This document shows positions 1 through 10,500 of a stretch of DNA of 64,000 nucleotides, piece after piece. The notes under the pieces were generated by a model. It did no database searches and was not told the origin of the DNA. It saw only the letters and a program-made list of their open reading frames with translations. The position numbers were made by a program, and so were the translations under genes. The stretch is from Spizellomyces punctatus DAOM BR117. Taxonomy: Eukaryota > Chytridiomycota > Chytridiomycetes > Spizellomycetales > Spizellomycetaceae. Every line of letters begins with the position of its first letter. Position 1 is the stretch's first letter. Location: NCBI RefSeq assembly GCF_000182565.1, contig NW_015971543.1, forward strand, positions 283,397 through 347,396, written 5' to 3'.

Positions 1-14
1 ACTGGCTCTACAAT

Positions 15-130
15 TGGGGTTAGTAGTGCGGAGCCGGTGGGTATTGGCACTAGCACCCGCACCAGGGATTGAACCGCGCGACAACCGGTTCGGAAACCTT
101 AATCTAACTAGTCTACGCTACGCTACCACT
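15..130 (-). mobile_element. tRNA-derived SINE-like repeat, copy A
   Basis: Read on the minus strand, this stretch contains a Pol III B-box-like GGTTCAATCC and an upstream D-arm-like run, but it does not fold as a functional tRNA: the T-stem has mismatches and no acceptor stem pairs. The same string (core CCGAACCGGTTGTCGC, then the B-box region, CCCTGGTG and GCTAGTGCCA) recurs at 12985-13083 on the plus strand. The tail alone (CTAGTGCCA followed by CACCGGCTCC and CACTA) recurs at 2726-2758. Repetition of a tRNA-like head with a shared tail fits a SINE family. Exact ends and target-site duplications were not resolved, and the left end may run off the window. Confidence 0.6.
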
Positions 131-1016
131 GGAACACCCCTCCTGAACACCTCTGGTCTACCGTGTCCATCCAACATTGATTGCATGATTGCCAGCATGT
201 TGCAGGTTGACAGTGTATCTCGATTCCAGTAGCGCATTGTCCAGGCTTGCTGCAAACAGTTAGGGTTGGTACAACCCAGCAATCCATGGACTTTTTCAAC
301 CTTGCCTTCTTGTCATCACCAAGGTCTTGAATGAGGTCATGTTTTGAAGTCCTTTTCAAGGAAGTGTAACGACGAGGACGTCTTCGAGAGATCGCGAGTA
401 AGCCCAAATCGGACGCGGGAAGCACGAATCGCGTGACCAACTCCACCGATTGGGTTACCGCGACCGAAAAAACCGGTTCGGAGAATGGCAATTGGCGCAT
501 TAGATTTCAGCGTGCCTCGTACAACCTGTGGAGGCCCGAGCCAGTGCGGAAAAGGAAGAGATCGGTACCGCCACCAATAAATCAGTTGCGGTGCAGCGAC
601 ACCCATTAGTTTAGTTTAGTTTAACAGTTTATCCAAGAATCTTGTATAAAAAGGATGTATTCAATAAAATAAGTCGGGGGCAGAAGCCGTAGCGACACAA
701 AATCCCCATAACTCGCTTCTCAACTCCAATCTTAGGTTAACAGGAACCTAACAGAGCGCTTCAACGGCCTGATCACCCGTACCGAAGCCTCTAAATCCTG
801 CTCGGTTCACAACTAACCGACTCTCCTTGCCTCTCGCCCCCAAGTCGCTACCGACGCCCAAAGAAAGGATTTGGAGACTACGATTCCTAGTACGGACACC
901 CACACAACCTGCTAGGAGACCCAAGTTGTCTTTACTGTAGTCTACCAACAAAAAATCCGTTACATGGTGGAGAAGCGCGACGAACCGCCTTCCCCTCTCA
1001 AATTCAGCTGAAAACC
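131..1016. other. No gene seen; possible LTR-like debris
   Basis: No convincing coding region. A TTTAG-type short repeat lies around 607-622. It is followed by a TATAAAAAGG-like box near 646-655, an AATAAAA-like signal near 664-670 and, near 737-750, the motif GTTAACAGGAACCTAACA. That order (TATA, poly(A) signal, TAACA-like end) resembles the U3-R-U5 part of an old LTR, but no second LTR or internal retrotransposon ORF is visible. The region may also hold the decayed 3' part of the neighbouring Fanzor element. Confidence 0.25.
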
Positions 1017-2597
1017 TTATTCGGTCGTACCGATCCTGCTCCGCTTAAAGAGGGTGCGCCAACCTTTTGTCTTTGATGAGGTCTGAAATCTTGCAGTTCG
1101 ACTGGCATCGCTCCAATCACCCATCATGACAGTAAAGTTTTCACCATACTTGTTGCACATGTTGGATATGAGGTCTGATTCACTCTTCTGATGGTTTATG
1201 AATGTGTGCCATTTCCACCACGTGTGGGCAGGATGTGAGTAGAACTCCTTGCGACAATCCCAATCAGCATGGCGAACAAGAAGGTAGCGAGTAAAATCCA
1301 TGAGGTTCATTGTTTTGTGGCTAGGAATTCATGATTCTATGAGGTCAATATCCCCCTTCTTCATCTGCTGCCTTTGCCTTTGCTGTCAATGGCTACCTGT
1401 CTCCATGGCTCACTGGTTTGCAGTGTAATGAAATGTTGTACCAATGCTGTCTTGGCAGTAGAGAATGTCACGCTTGTTTGGGTCGATAGCAACAACATTC
1501 TCTGCTCAACAAGCAGGTAAGTTGTTCTCCACATATACTGCCTTCACCTCAGCTTCTAGGGTCTTTGCTGACTTTCTCGCTCCATGCTTTCTGTACTTGT
1601 CAGCATTGGGGTGTTTCAAATACACAGAAACCGAGGTACTGTCCATTGTGATCGAGCCTTCAAACTGCATATGGCAGCGAGACCGAAAAGCCTTGGTATG
1701 TAGATTGCAGACGCGCATCCACAGATCATCCTTCTCTAATGCTTCTGCTTCTCGCTGCATGATGCAAAGAATATGAGAGTAGAGAATGATGGTGTCGATC
1801 CGCACATGGCTTTGGATGAGGGAGTGGCGAAGTGGGATTGCACTGAACCGTCGAAATCCATGCTTTTCATATAGGCTTGACAACCAACAGTAGGCAGGGA
1901 AGAAGGCGAGAGGGTCTACAGCAACTGAATATGTGAGCGGCTGGTCGGAAAGGGGAATGAAGGACCACATCTCTTCTAGAAGCTCACTCTCTTCAGCAGT
2001 CAAGTCATCGAGTGACTCGGGCACAGTATCAAAAAGGAAAATTGACTTCAAGTAGTGAAGATGAGCAAAGAAAGCCTTTTGCACATCACTTTTAGGTGGC
2101 AGTTGCTGCTTCTGTCCCTTCACATCGAGCCGCAGATTGATATATCAAAGGAGCATCTGCATAAAATGCTCTTGAACATTGACTTTCAGGTTCATCATCA
2201 TACTTGCTGTCAGGTAATTAATTGACTGCTGCTCACCTCATAGATTTGGATGAACAAAGCTGACAATGCAGCAGTACTGACAAATGTATGGCAACAAGCA
2301 TCCGCATAGCACCTTCTTTGCATCTGTTCTTGGTTGCCAAGCCTCCCCCTTGTTGAGAAGATAGAGAATTGCTTCGATTGTATCTTGATCTACCATGGGA
2401 ACGGATGGCGCAGAGAGGATGTAGAATTTGAGAGCATGGGAAGCATGGTCAGCAAGTTGATGGATAATGGCAATGTAATCAAGAAGACGCTGTCGGTAGG
2501 TCTCATTAGGCAGGAAAGCTTTTGCAAAGGAAGTCTTGTTGCAAGTATGTAAGCAGGTAGGTAGCTTTTCAAGCTTTTGCTTTTTCTTTGGTGGCAT
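1017..2597 (-). pseudogene. Fanzor1-type (TnpB-like) RNA-guided nuclease, inactivated and C-terminally truncated
   Basis: One continuous 527-codon frame runs from an ATG at 2597 (MPPKKKQK, an NLS-like start) to a TAA at 1017. It is interrupted only by six in-frame TGA codons, at 2238-2240, 2145-2147, 1506-1508, 1410-1412, 1386-1388 and 1329-1331; there is no frameshift. Fanzor1 hallmarks remain: the pre-RuvC stretch TMDSTSVSVYLKHP, the RuvC-I motif NVVAIDPNKRDILYC (Asp about codon 372, bases 1482-1484), KKGDIDLIES, and MGDWSDAS near codons 493-496. The last RuvC motif and the C4 zinc ribbon expected next are absent. Known Fanzors are eukaryotic relatives of TnpB that cut DNA under omega-RNA guidance; this copy cannot make a full protein. 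Every stop is one C-to-T step from a CGA arginine codon. The family call rests on motif memory, not a search. Confidence 0.82.
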
Positions 2598-2644
2598 GAT
2601 GATATCTGTGGAAAAAGATGAAAGCCTGGGAAAATGGGCGACGA

Positions 2645-2652
2645 CTTATATA
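2645..2652 (-). promoter_or_regulatory. TATA box of the Fanzor relic
   Basis: TATATAAG on the minus strand, about 48 bp before the relic's ATG at 2597. The spacing allows a very short 5' leader. This suggests the element once carried its own Pol II promoter. Confidence 0.4.
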
Positions 2653-2725
2653 GGATTTTTTGAATCAAACCATAGTTCATGAGTCTAAATCGAGTAAAAT
2701 TATGATTAAATTGGTTGGAATCTAT

Positions 2726-2758
2726 GTACTAGTGCCAAAGTCCACCGGCTCCACACTA
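2726..2758 (+). repeat. SINE-like repeat, tail-only fragment
   Basis: The segment reads GTACTAGTGCCA, a short spacer, CACCGGCTCC and CACACTA. It matches the tail of copy A (minus strand of 15-130) with few changes. The tRNA-like head is missing, so this is a truncated copy. Confidence 0.5.
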
Positions 2759-3106
2759 TGAATGTGCTAGTTTCTACAGCATATGCCTTCATGCTAGACT
2801 ATTGATGTTTTGATTTCGTTCGATTGACCGACAATGTGTTGTGCTTCTTTCATCGTCTTTTTCGTAAGCTCTGTTTTCTTATCTTACGACCCAGTGCGGA
2901 TGGATGAAAGAATAGGCTGGCACATAGCTTCTCGGAACTGGCTCTGTTGACCGTAAATGGGGCGCGCGGCCACGAGCGGTGATGGCTGTGCAGAGCCAAA
3001 TGCTTAGCCACGCAGGAGATAGCCAAGCCCTTTTCAATGTTCACATAATATACCCAACTGGAGCTCCAGATAATTCTCCATAGCGACATTTTGAGACAAG
3101 ACAATA

Positions 3107-3967
3107 ATGGAAGCGATACCAAGACCCACCAAGACAGGCAATCCATTTGGTGCCGGAGTCAGACGCTCATGGGCACCACCAAGCCCAGATGACGACCAAA
3201 GTGTTGGCGACGAGGTTGCTCAGCTCGTGGCCCTCTCTAAAAGAACACTAGAAGTACAGGAGGAGTCTGCGAATGCTACTGCTAGGGCATTGGCAACCGC
3301 CAAGCAAACGGAACAGCTGGGAATGGAGAACTTGGTGAAGCTCAATGCACAGGGTGGTAAGTAGAGATGATCTATGTGGTTTGCATTAGTCCATGTAGCT
3401 TTGACGAACATGACTAAAAGTCCATTCGCTTTGTTAGAACAACTTGACTCAATACATGAAAAAACCGAAGAGACTGGACACAAAATCAAAATTGCCGAAG
3501 CGAAAACCTCGTACCTCGACAAACTCTCTGATTCCTTCCTCCGGCCAATATTTGGCGGTGAAAAGCAAGTTAAACAAAAAGATTCCCAACCATTTGAGTG
3601 GAAAGCACCGCAGGGACCGGACGGCAAACCTCTGTGGGGACGACGTGTTAGCAGTTTACCTGAGGAATTCCCTGGCGCTATCGCAAAAGGAGCCGAACCC
3701 AAGAGCACAGTCAAGCCTGGCGGAATGCTGGGAGACTGGGCGGACGAGGAGGACAAGATAAAATCTGAGATGCATGAACAAGTGATTGAGGAGAATATGG
3801 GACAGATTAGTAATATTGTCAAGGGAATCAAGTACCAAGCGCAGGCGATGGGACAAGAGATAGAGCGACAGAGCCATGTCATTTCAAGGACGGAAGGGAA
3901 TGTGATGGAGCAAACCGATAGAATTCAGGGTGTAAATAGAAGATTGGATAAGATTAGCAGAAAGTAG
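3107..3967 (+). CDS. SNAP-25/Sec9-family t-SNARE (Qbc-SNARE)
   Basis: Two exons, 3107-3356 and 3438-3967, joined across an 81 nt GT-AG intron (phase 1), give 259 aa. Two amphipathic SNARE coiled-coil segments are separated by a linker. The first (about residues 35-105) includes LSKRTLEVQEES and EQLDSIHEKTEETGHKI. The second (about residues 200-259) includes GQISNIVKGIKYQAQAMGQEI and ends at the SNARE-typical NRRLDKISRK. There is no transmembrane helix and no clear palmitoylation cysteine cluster, as in yeast Sec9. Family members pair with a syntaxin and a VAMP to fuse exocytic vesicles with the plasma membrane. The N-terminus is proline/basic-rich (MEAIPRPTKTGNPFG) and shorter than in yeast Sec9. 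The start is the first ATG in frame. Confidence 0.85.
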
Positions 3968-4738
3968 GAATTGTAGTAGGATATGTAATTATAGCGACTG
4001 CGTGCAACATTCTTGGTCGTCATCAAAGGCCCAACTCACCTCCAGGGCCAAAAAGTAGGGCTAACTATCAAGAAAGCCTTCAAATGAGCGTCAAAAATAA
4101 CACAATTCTTGTCAAAAGCATTTCCAACCACTCTGTACACGTGACGCATGCTCACGTTCTCCTCCAACCATTCATTTCAATTCAACACCACTCATTGCAG
4201 CACGCGCTCTCGCTGGTGGTTGCGACATACAACATGCAAGCTTTAAACGAATAAGCAAAAACCCAACTCATCCTGAAGCAGGGCCACTGAGCACAACCGG
4301 CAACATGACTTTATAAAAGACTCTTGGGGTCAAGTTATTTCCTTCGTTAGAAGAAAACAAGAGATATATAGAGACTGACAGGCTTTTTTGGACATTTTGG
4401 GTGAGTGTTTGCGTTCATGGTTTTGGAGTGGAGGAGAAGGGGCATCTGCGCATCCGCTAATGTATTGTTGCAGTTTTAAGTTATTCACTTCTACGCCTAT
4501 CCAGTGGAGGATAATATTATTACAACCCCACGACTACCATCCGAACGGTTAACGCTGTTGCGTCAGATATTGTCGGTCTCCAAAGTATATCCAGACAAGC
4601 GTTTTAGGTGAAGCAGGCACCTGCTCCACGCACGGGCAACACACAAGACGCATACCCACACGCACGTCCACACACAAAACACAGAGTGCGCAGACTCTTC
4701 TTCCACCTCGCTTCCCCATCGTTTCCCTCCTTGTGCCC
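3968..4738 (+). promoter_or_regulatory. Cyclin gene promoter and 5' leader with intron
   Basis: No ORF of note. TATAAAAG at 4312-4319 is a good TATA box. Downstream, a GTGAGT donor at 4401 and a TTGCAG acceptor ending at 4473 outline a likely 5'-UTR intron of 73 nt. The leader up to the cyclin ATG at 4739 is pyrimidine- and CA-rich (many CACACAC-like runs around 4625-4690). Confidence 0.5.
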
Positions 4739-5432
4739 ATGCTATCAATGTCGTCTATAAAGCCTTCACCCCTGCCTCCAACGGTCCAACTCCCAGAGTA
4801 CTTCCACCTCGTTGACGTCAATCACCTAACCCAGCTAATAGGTAACTTAATTTTCCTTGCGGATCCTTTGTGTTTCTTTTATTAATCGGCACCCTCCCCG
4901 CAGCTGACATGTTAATCCGCCTCACATCCCACAACGACCAAATACCGCTAACAAGCTCAAATTTGACCCGGTTCCACTCGCGCGCACCACCAGGAATAAG
5001 TATACCAGAGTACCTCAAGCGGATCGTGAAATATGCGTCGATTGAACGTGTGTGCCTGTTGATACTGTTGATTTACATTGATCGCGTTTGCGAGCGTCAT
5101 CGGGGATTCACTATTTCAAGCTTGACGGTACATCGATTTGTCATTACCGGGATTACATGCGCCTCCAAGGCGCTGTGCGATTCATATCTGGTATGAGTTT
5201 CTTCCTGAAAAACGGACGTATCGTTCGTATTGTTCTTGAACTTACATCTCTGGCATGGCAGACGAATACAATGTATGCCAAAGTGGGCGGAATTACAACA
5301 AAGGAACTCAACATTCTCGAATTGGAATTTTTATTTTTGATCGATTGGCATTTGGCTGCCAATGTAGAGATGCTACAAAAATATTACGCGAATCTCGTGC
5401 GGCAGGTTTGTTTCCTCTGTTATTTGTTTTAA
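4739..5432 (+). CDS. Pho80/PCL-type cyclin (partner of a Pho85-like CDK)
   Basis: Exons 4739-4841, 4904-5190 and 5262 onward give about 186 aa. The single cyclin box shows the PHO80/cyclin-U pattern: RAPPGISIPEYLKRIVKYA, then LLILLIYIDRV, then CASKALCDSYL and YAKVGGITTKELNILELEFL, ending FLIDWHLAANVEMLQKYYANLVRQ (split here only for reading). Such cyclins bind a Pho85-like kinase in phosphate, glycogen or cell-cycle control. All introns are GT-AG. The 3' end is uncertain: read-through after the last conserved residue stops at 5432, but a GTTTGT donor at 5406 with an acceptor at 5514 would give a slightly different tail. The second in-frame ATG (4748) could also be the start. Confidence 0.8.
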
Positions 5433-5718
5433 TTACTGGACTAGTAGCGCTAATTAGAGCTTTGCTGGTAGCACCCGTACTATACAAGGTTGACAAAACC
5501 TATACTATCCCCAGTTTCACCCTCCTCGACGGACAGTATGGTATACTCTGTTGTAAACTCTGTACAGATGCAACGGTCATCCTCCGAAATAGAATGGGTT
5601 GATTGATTAAAAACTCCCCTCCAGACGGAGAAAACGTCCCTTTTCATATTTACAAATGCATGCACCACACGCATGTACATTACCCACCAAAATATAAAAA
5701 ACATTAACAAGCAAATTA

Positions 5719-7251
5719 TCAAGCAAAGTATACTCCCTCCCCAGGCCACACCCATTCTGCCTTAACGACATCTTCAAATCCAATTAATTTATCTTCTTCA
5801 CTTTTGAACAAGTTATTCCACACACATTTCGCAAATCCTTGATGCGCCCTCCAATTTGGGTGCGCACCGTCTGCAGCGCTCGCAAGGAAGCGTTTATAGA
5901 CATGTTGATCAATAGGTTCCTCAATGGTCGGTTGTATCGTGACTTTAAATTGCGTAACGGGCGACCAATCGTAGTCGTGTACGACTCGTCGAATGCTGTT
6001 GTTCACCGCCTGACATTTTCGGCGACAGAGGAGGATATCGGCATTAGATGATTCAGGACCCAGAATGCCAGACACGTCCGGAATCGTCAAGAGACATACA
6101 AAACACTTGTCGACGCAGCTCCGCAACAGCTGTAACGCTTCGACAAGTGGTTGACAAACGCGTTGGTCCGCTTCAGCCTTCAAATCTCCAGACCAGTCCA
6201 AGAGTACATCATTCGCTCCAACCCACACAAAAACCATTTTCCACGCGTTTTTCATTGACGTGGCTTCAGGCTTATTGAGTTTGGATATGAGGTCGACGAC
6301 CTGATCTCTTACATCTCTAGCCGTCGTTCCAGATCGAGCAAAATTCCATCCTCCATCATGTCTAGCTCCACATCGGGTTTTTGTCTGGCTCAGTCCGACC
6401 AAATTCGGGGAGAATGTTTTCAATAATTTTCCTACAGATATGACGCTCGGATGAGATCCAGCAATACATGTCTTATGTCTCTGCTCGCCGGACAAGAGCC
6501 ATGCAAGGTGTTTGTTTGTCTGCTTTGATAGGTTCAGCACGGGTGTGTGACTAGGGTCGTCCAAGCACAGCCCTGTCATGAGCGAGTCCCCGAGCGATAT
6601 CAGTAGTTGAATGTCCTGTGGGTGAAGAGTGGCGGATGTGGGTGTTTTGAATGTTGGAGAAGTGCACTGCAGCGATAGCGAAGATGAAGAAGGACTCTTG
6701 TTAAAACCTAGGGCAGACCATAGAGTCGAGGTGCGAGCTGCGGATTCTCTACTGGTGGTGTACCACGTCTGCGGTCGTGTATCTGGAACAGGTAGCACTG
6801 GTGATTTGGCTTGTGTCTGCACAACAAGGGATGTGGGTCGCATAACTCCGTCTTTCAGTGCATGTGCGGCTGCCGCCGCAATGGATTGCACGGTCCTATG
6901 TCTAGCGGGCTTGGGTGGTGGGACTGCTCGTGGTTGCTGAGTTGGTTCTGCTGAGGGTGCTACGTCAGGATTCAGCGTTTTGCGAGGAGGCTTGGGGGGA
7001 GGTGATTGTGTATTGGCGAGTGGCAGCTGTAATTTATCATTGTCCATCCAGGAGGGGAAGCCGAATGGGTGCAGTTGGTCCAAGACCTTGTCCAACGTTC
7101 TTGGCGGCATTGAGCTGTCGAGAGTGGCAGTGTTAAACTGAGTATGATGCTGCGAATGCGGCTGATTTTGTAGTGAGGGCTGCTTTGTTCCTGCCAAAAG
7201 AGCCTTGGGAGGTCTTGGCGGAAGGGTGTAGGTAGAGTCTGGCCGTGTCAT
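5719..7251 (-). CDS. GDSL/SGNH hydrolase with proline-rich N-terminal region
   Basis: Single exon, 510 aa. Residues 1-210 are low-complexity and proline-rich with SH3-ligand-like motifs (PPRPPKAL, PPPKPPRK, PPPKPARH) and no signal peptide. Residues 215-500 form an SGNH hydrolase: block I LLISLGDSL (Ser about 223), block II NFARSG (303-308), block III VGANDV (345-349) and block V DGAHPNWRAH (Asp 461, His 464). Closest known architecture is the phospholipase B1-like GDSL group, which deacylates phospholipids. The catalytic set looks intact, so an active intracellular esterase/lipase is likely. The front half suggests recruitment by an SH3 protein. The substrate is unknown. Confidence 0.8.
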   Translation of the reverse strand: MTRPDSTYTLPPRPPKALLAGTKQPSLQNQPHSQHHTQFNTATLDSSMPPRTLDKVLDQLHPFGFPSWMDNDKLQLPLANTQSPPPKPPRKTLNPDVAPSAEPTQQPRAVPPPKPARHRTVQSIAAAAAHALKDGVMRPTSLVVQTQAKSPVLPVPDTRPQTWYTTSRESAARTSTLWSALGFNKSPSSSSLSLQCTSPTFKTPTSATLHPQDIQLLISLGDSLMTGLCLDDPSHTPVLNLSKQTNKHLAWLLSGEQRHKTCIAGSHPSVISVGKLLKTFSPNLVGLSQTKTRCGARHDGGWNFARSGTTARDVRDQVVDLISKLNKPEATSMKNAWKMVFVWVGANDVLLDWSGDLKAEADQRVCQPLVEALQLLRSCVDKCFVCLLTIPDVSGILGPESSNADILLCRRKCQAVNNSIRRVVHDYDWSPVTQFKVTIQPTIEEPIDQHVYKRFLASAADGAHPNWRAHQGFAKCVWNNLFKSEEDKLIGFEDVVKAEWVWPGEGVYFA

Positions 7252-7504
7252 GTCGGGAACAAACCGCCCCCGTCAAGGGCGAAAGTTGCTTTTGGCTCTT
7301 CTTGCTTGCTCTCAGCAATAAGCACAGCAATTGCCTCAAATTAACCACGTGGTCCAAGCCACATGATCGCCAGGAATATCACTAGTTAACTACTATAGTT
7401 ATTCGACTACTTTACTACACTTTTTAAACAAATAGTGACCTTTGCAGTTTTCTATCTTCTAGGCTAGTATAATATATGCTAGTAGGATCTACATCCTGAG
7501 CTCA
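7252..7504. other. Short intergenic region, AT-rich
   Basis: Contains the start-side flank of the GDSL gene (minus) and the 3' flank of the GPCR gene (minus). Around 7380-7480 it is AT-rich with repeated TAGT/ACTA motifs. No gene seen. Confidence 0.4.
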
Positions 7505-10500
7505 TTAAACTCCTCCACTCCCCTTGCCGGAGGCCAATTGCCTCCCGGAATTCGCTTGGATCGGGGACAAACATCTGGGCGACGAAATATTAGCTTCTGC
7601 CGCCAAGAAGGTCTCCCACTCTTCCGCTTTCTCAGCACTATCCATTTGAACCCATAAGGTCTGCTTGCAATATTTGATCTCTAGAATATTCTCCAGCCCA
7701 CGAATGTCTAACAATTCTTTTGGAACTATCCGTATGTCGCAGAACGCTTTGTCGAGCATTATGCTGGTGCCGACAAACGTGGAATCAGCGGCAGAGCAGT
7801 CAACCAGAGTTAAAATACGGCCCGGTGCACTAGTCGCGGTCATGGTGTGCTTCCTCCATACAGAAGCAAGGGAACTGTAATTCTTTACGGGATATGTTCC
7901 TTGCAGAATCGTCTGAAAGGCAGAGGAATGCTCAGAGAAAGCAATATCAAATAACCTTAACTTTGCGCACTTACCGCTGGCTGGTGATTGAACAAGGACC
8001 TCTTCTCGTCTGAACGAGTGACAGAGAGTTTGCCATGCAATTGTAGCTGTTTGACACTTTTGCTTGCCGTCAATTCCACCCTTGCCCGCAACAGGAGGAC
8101 GCGGAGAAGATGTCGACCGATGCAGCATGCGTACGTAACTGTGACAGCTAATAATATCACGAACGTTCGGATTCGGAATTCAGTTAACGGATTCTGGTCC
8201 GACAAGCTGAGGGTAGCGATAATGATGCCGCAGCAGACAAGAATGTTGTAAACAGTCAATCCAATGAATTTGCTCTCATTAAACTCTGACCAAACTTGTC
8301 GGGTTTTGATTGCTGTACGATGATTTATGTCAGCTTCTGAATTGTGTCTATAAAATCGAACGTTACCATTACAACTCACCCAAGAAAGTCAAACACAACA
8401 TCAAGAGCCCAGCGTAGACCTCCAATGCAATAGTAACTCCATTCTGTACCGCTGTATTAGGAGACGAGCAAACATCAGTGTACGTCCCCGCCGATGTGTT
8501 CTCCACTCGACGAGATTGTCGTGGCGAGAGACCGGACCATATGCAGAGGAGCAGCACTGGAAATAAAAGCAAGGTCCCACTGGCCCTAAGAAGAACCACA
8601 TCGGGCATCGCGTTGCTGTGGAGCACTCGGTTGTCGAATATCCAATAGATCCGCCAAAGTTTAACCAACAAATTGACCTGGTGGTTGACATGCGGCAAAG
8701 GTTAGAAACACTTGTTGACGACGTCATTAATGCGTGAAGTTCCTACCAAGACCATACTAATACCAATAATAAGCAGCCAGGCATACGTTGTGCATGCCAA
8801 AGCCGTCGGCCGAGCAGCGTCCACAAAAACTCCAAGGAGTACCAGCCCGAGTCCCAGCAAAATGAAGAAACAAAACAGAGACGAGACAGCCTTGAGAGTC
8901 TTCTCGTGCCTGAAAATAACAACCAATGCCAAGGAAACAACCACCACTGCGAGCATGATGCTGTAGAGCAGAAACGCTACTATAGTTAACGGTGAACTCA
9001 TGTCGATGAACACCGGGACCAAAAGTGGACTGTCCCGTGGTACTGTGGTGGTACCGTCAAAGAAGATAGGCTTTGTCGAGAGATGCGTAACAACGGAATA
9101 TTCGTCGGATACCGCAACCGGGGCAAAACTTTCTCCGTTCCAGTTGAAAACATTGTATGCATTGACACGCTCATAATTATCATCCAGAAGGATATCTCCA
9201 GTGACACCTACGAGGTTTTTCTGTAGGAATGTCTGAAGCGTAAGTGCTGGAAATGTTTGAGCAGCTACATTTATCATCAAAGTCAGAATTGGCAATAGTT
9301 AGGTTTCAATGATTCGAGACTACGTACCTATTTCGCTGATTGTATAATTTTGGAGCATGTTGTGGTAAGAATGTATCAGTCCGAGTAAACAATCGACGTA
9401 GAACCCTGAGTACTGGGCTGGCTCGCTGCCGTACGTAGCGGTAAAGCTGGATGCAGTTGCAAGGTTAGACCTTAAGGCTACGTAAACAAAACTTTATATC
9501 GACGTAACGTCCTCCTACTTTTTCAGGAAATCATCTCCTTTTGTTCCTGAGAAATCGCGTGGGGTACTCATCACAAATCCTGCAATGGAAGCAGAGTGAG
9601 TTTGTCGATTCACACCAAAAGTATGAATACGTGTAAGCATACCACGCAACAAATGGCTGTTATTCGGGACCTGACTTCTCATGTATTCTACAATACTTCT
9701 CATATTTTCTCCTCCAATCCAAACATAGTCCTTCCCGACTAGACCAGCCTCGTATGCATGGCGATATAAACTGCTGAACTCGTCATACATTCCGCAAAAT
9801 ACAATGATTCGAGCATTGGTAGCCGTAATGACCGAGAAATCCAAAGTCTGACCACCGACAGTGAAACCCAAGCGGGAGAGTACCTCCACATTTAATTGAG
9901 CAGCACGACGGACAGCTGCGTCGGCCATTGACTGACCATAGACGGTGTCCGACGCAATGATGGCGATCTTCTTCCAATTCATGGCAGCAGCATAATTGAC
10001 TATAGCCGTTCCAGTCTTATCATCTGATGGAATTGTTCGCCAAAAATTTGGAAATACCTGCCGTTACAGACACGAAATAGTGAGCAATGCAAAGCAAATC
10101 ATTCCGTTTATAATCTTAACGATGCAACTCACCGTCTTGTCTTCAAAGGTTGTAGCAGTTGATGCGCCGGAGCATTGCAAAATATGGTGATTTTGCAAAA
10201 CATAAGAAAGCACTTCCGTAGCACCAGAATTGAACTCGCCAAGCACCCCATGGCTTTTATTCTTCATGTCAAGGATGGCGGCAGCCGGTAAGCACATTAT
10301 GAATCATACAAGTTAATCCCAGGCAATTAAAATGCACTCACCGCAACAGCGTTGATACCCAAATTGACAGTGTTGCTCTTGCTCTTTTTTGTATCAAGAT
10401 ATGATAGTCTTATGGTGGCTCCCGGTAGGAGATCGTTGTTGCTGTTGGTTGTGTTCACAACGAGGTCAAGGGACTTTTGAATGGAGGACTGCCAGACCAG

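Noticed and set aside
41-120. A real tRNA gene on the minus strand
   Set aside because: It has a B-box-like GGTTCAATCC, but the T-stem has two mismatches, no 7 bp acceptor stem forms and no anticodon loop can be set. The same sequence recurs with a non-tRNA tail, which fits a SINE better.
420-500. A fourth SINE copy (contains AACCGGTTCGGAGAA)
   Set aside because: Only about 15 bases match the core; the rest does not align in order, so it may be chance.
2207-2236. A 30 nt intron in the Fanzor relic (GTGAGC...ACAG)
   Set aside because: The length is a multiple of three and the frame is continuous without removing it. The stop there is explained by CGA-to-TGA, so no intron is needed.
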